Of a stretch of 64,000 nucleotides of DNA, positions 48,299 to 55,173 are shown in pieces; the first letter of the stretch is position 1, and each line of letters begins with the position of its first letter. Origin of the DNA: Nocardia donostiensis (GTDB taxonomy: Bacteria > Actinomycetota > Actinomycetes > Mycobacteriales > Mycobacteriaceae); contig NZ_MUKP01000030.1 of NCBI RefSeq assembly GCF_002081715.1, positions 1 to 64,000 of the forward strand, read 5' to 3'. The translations under genes were made by a program, and so were the position numbers. The notes beneath the pieces were generated by a model. That model searched no databases. It was not told the DNA's origin and saw only the letters and a list, made by a program, of their open reading frames with translations.

Positions 48299-50329
48299 CT
48301 ACACCCCGGTAGGCGCGGGGTCAGTGGCCGGATAGTAGAGCTCACGGCGCAGCCGTTCCAACTCCGGCGCCGCGGAGGTGGGGGTGGGGGTGTACCGGCC
48401 GGCCCGGTGCAGCCCGAACGCCAGGTCCCTGCTGTTCTCGAGGATCGCCAGGTACTCTTTGCGCCGGCCGGACAGACCGGGGATCAGGCGGAGCAGTACG
48501 GGGAGGTAGCGGGTCACCGCGTCGATCTGGGCGCGTTTCTCGTTCAGCTGGTGTTGCACCTGCTCGATGGCTTCGTTTCGGCTGCATCCGGTTTCGTGGC
48601 GGATCGCCCGGATCAGGTTGTAGGGGATGCGGTCGGCCTCGTCCTGGTCCAGTCCCGCCAGGTCGTTCTCCACGAAGCCCACCCAGGAGAGCAGTTCTTC
48701 GAGACGGCGGATCACGGGGTGGTTTCGCAGCGTGGGCGGCATTTCGAGGTCTTGGTGTGCCTCCAGGCCGGCAAGGAAGATCTCGGTCCCATTGGTCGAT
48801 GCCCGCAGGGGCAGGTAGTCGGCCGTGGTGGGGATGTAGCCGTCGATGCGGTGGTGGGCTTCGCGTTCGCAGGCCTCGAACCATTCCTCGACGCTGTCGA
48901 GAAACCGCTGCTGCCACCCGAGGCTGCGACCCTCGCGCAGGCGTGGCCACAGGCTCGCCCATGCCGTCGCGACCGCACCGGACCGCCACGACGTCTGGGG
49001 ATCCTGGCGCAGGATTGCCACCAGTCCCCGCCGCAGCGCGGTGACGGCCTGCGGGTCCCGCAACTGCGGATCCTCGAACAGATCATCCCACACCAAGAAC
49101 AGCGCGGCCATGCCGGCGAAGGCCTGTTCCCGGGCCGGGTCCACTGCGGCGGCGAACTGTGCCGGGAACCGGAACGCTCCGGCCCATCGGTGGTGGTGGT
49201 CGAACTCAGCCGGGGAGGCGATCAGACCGACCTCGGCCATCCAGTTCCGCAGCCAGGACATGACCTGCGGCGGAAACACACCACTGTCGTCCTGCGGCGG
49301 CGTCGAGGGCGGAGAAGTTGCGGGGCGGGCGGTGCGCCGATCGAGGATGGACCGGATGTAGGCGATCATCGCGTCGCGGGCGCGCGGATCGACGGCCACA
49401 GCGGCGAGTTGGCCAGCGGCCTGGTCGATGAATTCCTCGGCCATCTTGTGCGCTTCGTCCACGGCGCCGGAGGCGAGGACCAACTCCCGGGCGCGGGCGG
49501 CGTCCTCGGCCGTCATCGCTCTTCGCAGCAGGCGGGCAAGGTCGCGGTTGCGGGTGGCGGCGCGGATCACGGGCAGGGTGTAGATGCCCTCGGGCAGGTC
49601 TGCGTTGACGGGTTTTCCCATCTCCTCGGCGGTCGAGGTCAGATCGAGGATGTCGTCGTAGAGTTGGTAGGCCAGCCCGAAGTCCCGGCCGAACCGCGCC
49701 AACGCCTCCTCGTGCTCCTCGGGTCTCCCGGCCTGCATGGCGCCGACCCGGCAGGCCAGCGACAGCAGCGCGGCGGTTTTGCCGTCGATCGAGTCCAGGT
49801 AGGCCTGCTCACTACGCGACGCCTCATACTGGTCGGCGGCCTCGATCACCACGCCCGCACACATCCGCTTGCTCGCGTCCGCCGCCGCCAACGCCTCACG
49901 TCGACCGAGTTCGATCAGCAGACGCATACCCTCCGCCGTCACCGAGTCCCCACCCAGCACGGCCATATGCGATCCCCACACCGCGTTCGCGCTGGGACGA
50001 CCCCGACGCTCATACGCGTGATCGATGACGTCGTCGTGATACAGAGACCCCAGGTGCAGCAACTCCACCGCGGCCGCAGCGCGCACGGCCCGGTCGTCGG
50101 CCGGCACTGCGGGATCGGTGAGCAGGTAATACGACAGCAACGTCAATGTCGGACGCACCAGACGTCGCGACGTGTCCGGCCCCTGGTCGGTGAGTGCGGT
50201 CAACTCGGGCCGGCCCGGAAACTGCACGGGCCCGAGAACATCACGGACACGGTCCAGGTCCGCCTCCAGATGGGGGAAAACAGCGGAAAAGATTTCACCG
50301 GGCACGCGCACGCTCCTGACTGGGTACAT
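48299..50329 (-). CDS. Fused prenyl diphosphate synthase and class I terpene cyclase
   Basis: A 676-residue two-domain enzyme. Residues 1 to about 345 are a trans-prenyl synthase: RRLVRPTLTLL, first Asp-rich motif DDVID (near 99) in LGSLYHDDVID, second motif DDILD (near 225) in LAYQLYDDILD. After a Pro-rich linker (SPPSTPPQDD), residues about 365-676 are a class I terpene cyclase: DDLFED (near 415), diphosphate-sensor Arg in LPLRASTNG (near 508), an NSE-like NDLAGLDQD (near 554) and a C-terminal RY (near 645). It should build a prenyl diphosphate and cyclise it in one chain. Gly or Ser before DDVID allows chains longer than C15. Start: ATG 50329 or GTG 50305 (AGGAG upstream). Confidence 0.88.
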   Translation of the reverse strand: MYPVRSVRVPGEIFSAVFPHLEADLDRVRDVLGPVQFPGRPELTALTDQGPDTSRRLVRPTLTLLSYYLLTDPAVPADDRAVRAAAAVELLHLGSLYHDDVIDHAYERRGRPSANAVWGSHMAVLGGDSVTAEGMRLLIELGRREALAAADASKRMCAGVVIEAADQYEASRSEQAYLDSIDGKTAALLSLACRVGAMQAGRPEEHEEALARFGRDFGLAYQLYDDILDLTSTAEEMGKPVNADLPEGIYTLPVIRAATRNRDLARLLRRAMTAEDAARARELVLASGAVDEAHKMAEEFIDQAAGQLAAVAVDPRARDAMIAYIRSILDRRTARPATSPPSTPPQDDSGVFPPQVMSWLRNWMAEVGLIASPAEFDHHHRWAGAFRFPAQFAAAVDPAREQAFAGMAALFLVWDDLFEDPQLRDPQAVTALRRGLVAILRQDPQTSWRSGAVATAWASLWPRLREGRSLGWQQRFLDSVEEWFEACEREAHHRIDGYIPTTADYLPLRASTNGTEIFLAGLEAHQDLEMPPTLRNHPVIRRLEELLSWVGFVENDLAGLDQDEADRIPYNLIRAIRHETGCSRNEAIEQVQHQLNEKRAQIDAVTRYLPVLLRLIPGLSGRRKEYLAILENSRDLAFGLHRAGRYTPTPTSAAPELERLRRELYYPATDPAPTGV

Positions 50330-50605
50330 CGCTGGTCCACAACGCAGTCGATCAAGAGTATTTGACCACTTACACGCGAAAAATGTTGGCGGAAACAGCT
50401 TCTGGTTTACCCGCACACGATGGATGGTGCTACGTGGGTGTCGGCGCGCACCTGCTGGGTGTCTGCCGATGCCCGGGTATCCGGACTGCCGACACCAACC
50501 CGTAACCGCCGAGAATCGGTCCTCAGGAACCCGGAATCGACTGCACCACACGCAGTTGTGTTGAAGGCAACCGTCGACGAAACAGGAACGTTCTGCTGCG
50601 GGGTG

Positions 50606-50637
50606 GGGAATCCCCGCCGTTCACGGCGGGGAGCAAG
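50606..50637 (+). repeat. IS200/IS605-like end hairpin
   Basis: GGAAT followed by CCCCGCCG (50612-50619), loop TTCA and CGGCGGGG (50624-50631), then AGCAAG, matches the subterminal hairpin at right ends of IS200/IS605-type elements. Upstream on the plus strand, VDETGTFCCGVGNP could be a TnpB tail, but no transposase core is present in 50330-50605, which holds no other gene. Compare the remnant at 45965. Confidence 0.4.
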
Positions 50638-50641
50638 CCGT

Positions 50642-51028
50642 CTATCGAGGTTCTCCGCTGATGACCCAGAGGTGGCCGAACGGGTCCTTCACTCTGCCTT
50701 GCCGCTTGCCGTAAGGGCGGTTGTCGACCGGGATCACGAGCTCAGCCCCGTGCTTCACCATATGTCCCACTGTCGCGTCGGGGTCCGACACGGTGAGCAT
50801 GATCAGGACGGGTGAACCGCCCACTGACTCGGGGTCGTTCCACCCCCACTCCTCGACACTCTGTGCCAGCGCAAAGACGACGGAGTCGAGTGTGAGTTCG
50901 GCGTGGTTCACCACACCGTGGTCATCGGCAATTCGAAGAATCAGCTCGGCTCCGAGAGCCTGGGTGTAGAAGTCGATTGCGGAGTCGGCATCGGAGACCA
51001 GCAGTTTGGGGCGCAGTTCGCTACTCAT
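50642..51028 (-). CDS. VOC family protein, PhnB-like
   Basis: A 128-residue glyoxalase/bleomycin-resistance fold protein: KLLVSDADSAIDFYTQALGA, VSDPDATVGHMVKHGAELV and the closing RQGRVKDPFGHLWVISGEPR typical of PhnB/YaeR-like relatives. Small-molecule binding is expected; substrate unknown. Its ATG overlaps the stop of the AraC remnant (ATGA), suggesting that a regulator once preceded it in an operon. Confidence 0.85.
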   Translation of the reverse strand: MSSELRPKLLVSDADSAIDFYTQALGAELILRIADDHGVVNHAELTLDSVVFALAQSVEEWGWNDPESVGGSPVLIMLTVSDPDATVGHMVKHGAELVIPVDNRPYGKRQGRVKDPFGHLWVISGEPR

Positions 51029-51229
51029 GCCTCGATGATCACGGGGAAGGGCGTCGCCAGCCTTGTAGATTTCGGCCCTCTTCGACGAGCCATGCCGGTC
51101 GGTGTCGTGTGCATGAGGTCGTGGAAGTCACGCACAAGGTGATTCTGATCGTGGTAGCCGGACTCAGCTGCCGCCTGGGTCCACGAGTCCGCACCTGCGC
51201 CGGCACGGCTCACGGCATCCGCCAGACGC
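51025..51229 (-). pseudogene. AraC-family C-terminal remnant
   Basis: The frame reads RLADAVSRAGAGADSWTQAA, then ESGYHDQNHLVRDFHDLMHT, the second helix-turn-helix of AraC regulators (GYxDQxHLxRxF) with the TPT that follows. Only about 65 residues remain; upstream the frame runs into a (GGGAGGC)3 repeat and homopolymer runs. A full AraC protein has about 250-300 residues. GTG 51213 could start a 62-residue peptide. Confidence 0.55.
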
Positions 51230-51265
51230 GGGAGGCGGGAGGCGGGAGGCGATTTTTTTGGGGGG
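51230..51265 (+). repeat. (GGGAGGC)3 followed by T7 and G6 runs
   Basis: Three perfect 7-base units, GGGAGGC, occupy 51230-51250, then a T run and six G. Four G-runs of at least three could fold as a G-quadruplex. It truncates the AraC frame. From here to 51678 no gene is supported. Confidence 0.6.
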
Positions 51266-51678
51266 TGATTCCCAGTGAGCGCCGCATCACGTATCGCAAT
51301 CGCCGGGGCTCAGATGCGCGTCTCGCGCCAAGTCCTCAACCGACGCTGTCCCCGCCCCTGGCTCCGATCGTGACCAGTGATCGGTGAACGGCGAGGAGTT
51401 TCCCATCCGGCGGCGTAGACATAGGTCCGGCTCCGGATGTGGGCGAGATCCCCATGAATTTCCACAGCTGTAGCACCGAGGCCAGCGGATAGGGGGTCAC
51501 CTGGGGGGCGAAAAACGGGAATGCGAGCGCTCGGCGGGCCACGAATGCGGTGACGATTACGTCGGTTTCGGCCCGCCCGACCGGGGTTTTCGATGTATCG
51601 GCCTGCAGTGTGGTGGTGTCGTCGATATTGTTTGAGGGCGGTAACCCGCACCGAGGCCCGCAGAGAGGAACTGTCGTT

Positions 51679-52116
51679 TTGGGAATACTCTTGCGCCCGT
51701 TGGTCCTCAGCGCATGTGTCGCGACGGCTCTACTGCCGGTTGCCGCGCCCGCCGGTGCCCAAACAGCAGCCGATTTCGAGGACGCTCGGGTGGAGGTGTT
51801 CCCCGGTTGCGCCGGCTTGGTCCGCACCGTGGTATCGGTTAGTCCGCTGCCGACCGATGTCGCGGGAGTCCGTGCGGTAGTGCTGTTCAAAGCAGACCGG
51901 CATGACCCGGCCTGCGCGGTGACGACGACGGTCGGTTGGCGCAATGTCGATTCCGGAGCCAGCGGATCCGAGGAACTCACCGTGTCGTCCGTTCCCGAGC
52001 CCGGCGGATTCCTCGATCCCGACCACGGCTACGGCTGGACGTCGGCCGATACCGGCCCGGGCAGGGTGGTCGTCACGGTCAGTACGAATCCAGGCGAAGT
52101 CAGCATCATCGTCTGA
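51679..52116 (+). CDS. Small secreted protein of unknown function
   Basis: A 145-residue protein with a Sec signal peptide (LLRPLVLSACVATALLPVA, cleavage near APAGAQ-TA). The mature part has beta-rich character and two Cys (FPGCAGL, DPACAVTT) that may form a disulfide, ending in VVVTVSTNPGEVSIIV. The start is TTG 51679 with AGAGGA 10 bases upstream; the frame runs back to 51550 but the signal peptide fixes the start. No family named. Monocistronic. Confidence 0.65.
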   Translation: MGILLRPLVLSACVATALLPVAAPAGAQTAADFEDARVEVFPGCAGLVRTVVSVSPLPTDVAGVRAVVLFKADRHDPACAVTTTVGWRNVDSGASGSEELTVSSVPEPGGFLDPDHGYGWTSADTGPGRVVVTVSTNPGEVSIIV

Positions 52117-52251
52117 GAACGGGTAGTGATCGGGCCCCGTCGCAGCGTTCCGCAACCACCCGACCTACCTGCGCGGCATTCCGACGTACCCGAACAGGCT
52201 CGCTGTGCCGCCGCCATGGCGGCGGCACAGCTCATCGGCGCATCGCACTCC

Positions 52252-53043
52252 TCAGCGCCCTCGTCGGCCTGCGGCACGCAACATGCCCATATCGCATTCT
52301 GCGGGTAGCGGGCCGTCACTCAGCAGCACCGGGGCCTGCCCGTCCGGCCCGGGCGGGATGTGGTGGCACTGCGACCACTGCTGCCACAATCCATCGAAGG
52401 ACGCCACATCCCCTCCATCCCGGAAGCATTCCGGATCGAGCAGTGCCGCACCCACGCCGCGGCCGGGTAGAGCGTGCGCGTCATAGCCGGGATCGGTCAT
52501 GCCCGCCCCGCCACACAGCACGCTCCGAACGCCCAGGGTGCGCATTTTCCGCACCAGCGGGATGTGCGCCTCGTACACTCCGTCGACCGCTGCCGCCCCG
52601 TCGGGTTCCCAGACCACGATTCGGGACGCACCTGCCCCGACATACTGTGAAACCAGTTCGGCGAGCACATCGCCGCAGTCGAGCAGGTCCGCAGCATCAT
52701 CGGTCGATCTCCCCAGGGCTTGGACCATACCCACCGGGCCGGTGACCGACGCCGCCACCGTCCCGCCGGGGTACAACGCTGCCAGGATCCGAGTCAGTTC
52801 CACGTAGTCGCCGACGGGCGAGCCTGCGGCCAGCGCGATATCGATCAGGTCGATATCGGCACCGGCCGCCAGCACCGTGTCGGCTTCTACGCGGGGGTCG
52901 TAATGGGTCACCACCCAATCCGGCTGCACCAGCGCTACCGCGTCGCGCAGCCGGTATGCCTGCCGGACGGGATCGGCGCGAGAACCGGCCGCCACCCCGG
53001 CCATCCGGGCGGCCACCTCCTGCAACACCGGAGCGAAGAGCAT
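52252..53043 (-). CDS. UroD/MtaA-like protein in the carboxylase operon (ApcE position)
   Basis: A 263-residue protein resembling the uroporphyrinogen decarboxylase/methylcobamide methyltransferase fold: LVQPDWVVTHYDP, SVTGPVGMVQALG and YVGAGASRIVVWEPDGAAAV, then a VLCGGAGMTD strand. The resemblance is judged by eye. It is the fifth gene of the operon; its ATG directly follows the stop of the HyuB-like gene. In acetophenone carboxylase loci the fifth gene encodes ApcE, about 34 kDa, needed for activity; by order and approximate size this is the counterpart. Confidence 0.6.
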   Translation of the reverse strand: MLFAPVLQEVAARMAGVAAGSRADPVRQAYRLRDAVALVQPDWVVTHYDPRVEADTVLAAGADIDLIDIALAAGSPVGDYVELTRILAALYPGGTVAASVTGPVGMVQALGRSTDDAADLLDCGDVLAELVSQYVGAGASRIVVWEPDGAAAVDGVYEAHIPLVRKMRTLGVRSVLCGGAGMTDPGYDAHALPGRGVGAALLDPECFRDGGDVASFDGLWQQWSQCHHIPPGPDGQAPVLLSDGPLPAECDMGMLRAAGRRGR

Positions 53044-55173
53044 TTATGCCTCACCCGCGCCGGCGTCGTCGCCCCACTCCCATGAGCCGAGGAAACCCAG
53101 GTGATCCGGTGGCGAGTCGGTTCGCCACGAGGCCACGAAGTCGTCATAGGGCCGGCCGCGGCGCAATCGTTCCGCGCGTTCGTCGTCCCTGGCGGCACAG
53201 GTGGCCTCGTGGTCGACCTTCATATGCTCGCTGTCCCACACCAGCCGATAGACCGAGGTGGCCACTTCCTGACTGATGAGACCGCGCCGCAGGTCCACCA
53301 TCACCGACTCGGGATCCCGTTCGAGCGGGTCGCCGTAACCGCCGCCACCGCCGACACGCTGGATCCAGATATCACCTTCCAGGATCGGGTCCGCCGCCTG
53401 CATGGGATTGGTGACCATGTATTCGCCGGGAACCGGCTGGGTGGCAACGGTACTCGCTCCGTCATAGGTCAGGCCCTTACCGCCCTCGGCCAACCAGCGG
53501 AGAACCGTGTCCACGCCGCCTTCGGGACGGATCCTGGTCAATGGAGTGCATGGACCTCCGTAACCGCCGAACATGCCGCCGGTTACCGGGAATCGTCCGC
53601 CCATGCTTGCGATCCCGAAAGCGAACATCTGACTGCCGTACAACATGTAGGTCCATTCCACCGACGACCCGCCACGGAACTTGCCGAACCCGTGATTGTC
53701 CGGTGGTATGCGCCGCCACAGCCCGAGTACCGGCAGCTCCGCTTCCCGCAGTTCCATCTCGCCCCAGTCCGACACGGGGGCGAAGACGGGACCGGCGGCG
53801 TGCTCACCATCGCGATCACAGAGCGCTCCGCCGCCTGCGGCGTTCATCTCCGTCGAAACGTTCGCGGTCACCTGCATATGCTGGTTCAAGCCCCCGTACT
53901 GCAGGGTGGGAATCATCGCGTACCACGGCGCCATCGGCTTAGCTGTTCCCGGCGCCGCGAACATCGCTTTCGTCACCGCCTGGTGCAGGGCGGCGTTGAA
54001 GCTGAACATGGTGAGCAGCGACAGTGAACTCGGCTGTTCAGGACCTGCTGTCACGATGGACCCTGGCTCCAGCTCGAAATCCAGGGCAGCGATGAACCCG
54101 GCGGTACGCGGCAGGTCCCCGTACAGGAAGTTCATGAACAGGTTGCCCACCATGGCCCGGGTGAAATGCGCCTGGACGTTCAGCGCGCGGTCGATGGACG
54201 GGGCGCTGCCACCGGTGCGAACGGTGAGCCGGTCCCCACGCTTTTCCAGCTCCACGCACAGTTTGAACAACCGTTCTTCGATCAGAGTGCTGTCGCCGAA
54301 ATGAACCCCGCGATATATACCGTCCGGCCAGGACGCGATACGCCGGCGCACCTCGGCCTCGGTGGTCTCGAGGACCGAGCGCATCGTCGCGATCAGCAAC
54401 TCCGGCGAACGCTCGCCCATGAACTCGTGCATCCGGTGTTCCACGGTCCGCGCAGCCGCGAGCTTGGCGCGAATATCGGTGAGCCACAGCATCGGATCGC
54501 GGACCTGATTCTGGAACAGATTCACCACATCGCGGCGAACCACGTAGTTCTCGCCGATCTTCATGGGCGGAATACGAATACCTTCACCGTATGTGGTTGT
54601 CGCCCGCATACAGAGGCCGCCTTGGTCGATCGCGGCTCCGTTCTCGCCTTCGTGGATGATCGCACCGATCCACGCCACGTGCTCGCCCTCCCAGAACAGC
54701 GGGATCAGCAGAGTGTGGTCCGGATTGTGGGTGCCGCCGTAATTGGCGTCGTTGTGGTAGAAGACATCGCCTTCGGCGAGACCCACGGTCGGTTCATCGG
54801 CCCAGTAGCGCGCGATGAACTTCGGCACCGAGGAGGTGGTCGCCGAGAAGATGTTCACGCCACTGGAAGTGGCGATCGCGAAATCGCCCTCCTTGGTGTA
54901 GATCCCGATGATCAGATCACCCCATTTGGCCGCGGCCGACGCGCTGATCTGCTGGAGCATTTCCATCGATGATTCCAGCACGGCCTCGACCCTGCTGAGC
55001 CCGACCGCCAGATCGGTCGGATCGGAGATCGAGGCCAACGCCTCGTCTTCGCGCCGGGTTCGCGGACGCAGACGGTATTCCCCGGTGATCTCCAGGTCGG
55101 GACCGTACATCACCGGCTGATTGCTCAGCAGATCGGCGAGGAATTCCTCCGCACTCGCATCGGTCATGCTCAT
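53044..55173 (-). CDS. HyuB/ApcD-like subunit of an ATP-dependent carboxylase or hydrolase
   Basis: A 709-residue hydantoinase B/oxoprolinase family protein: DPTDLAVGLSRVEAVLESSM opening, GDVFYHNDANYGGTHNPDHT and the Gly-rich FGKFRGGSSVEW and GGMFGGYGG close to the C-terminal third, ending WIQRVGGGGGYGDPLERDPE as usual. Size (about 77 kDa) fits ApcD of acetophenone carboxylase. ATG 55173 overlaps the stop of the HyuA-like gene by ATGA. With its HyuA partner it would convert an ATP-activated ketone enol or lactam. Confidence 0.88.
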   Translation of the reverse strand: MSMTDASAEEFLADLLSNQPVMYGPDLEITGEYRLRPRTRREDEALASISDPTDLAVGLSRVEAVLESSMEMLQQISASAAAKWGDLIIGIYTKEGDFAIATSSGVNIFSATTSSVPKFIARYWADEPTVGLAEGDVFYHNDANYGGTHNPDHTLLIPLFWEGEHVAWIGAIIHEGENGAAIDQGGLCMRATTTYGEGIRIPPMKIGENYVVRRDVVNLFQNQVRDPMLWLTDIRAKLAAARTVEHRMHEFMGERSPELLIATMRSVLETTEAEVRRRIASWPDGIYRGVHFGDSTLIEERLFKLCVELEKRGDRLTVRTGGSAPSIDRALNVQAHFTRAMVGNLFMNFLYGDLPRTAGFIAALDFELEPGSIVTAGPEQPSSLSLLTMFSFNAALHQAVTKAMFAAPGTAKPMAPWYAMIPTLQYGGLNQHMQVTANVSTEMNAAGGGALCDRDGEHAAGPVFAPVSDWGEMELREAELPVLGLWRRIPPDNHGFGKFRGGSSVEWTYMLYGSQMFAFGIASMGGRFPVTGGMFGGYGGPCTPLTRIRPEGGVDTVLRWLAEGGKGLTYDGASTVATQPVPGEYMVTNPMQAADPILEGDIWIQRVGGGGGYGDPLERDPESVMVDLRRGLISQEVATSVYRLVWDSEHMKVDHEATCAARDDERAERLRRGRPYDDFVASWRTDSPPDHLGFLGSWEWGDDAGAGEA

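Noticed and set aside
48263-50365. A 700-codon plus-strand open frame opposite the terpene fusion gene
   Set aside because: Antisense shadow of a gene with five matching catalytic motifs; the shadow has none.
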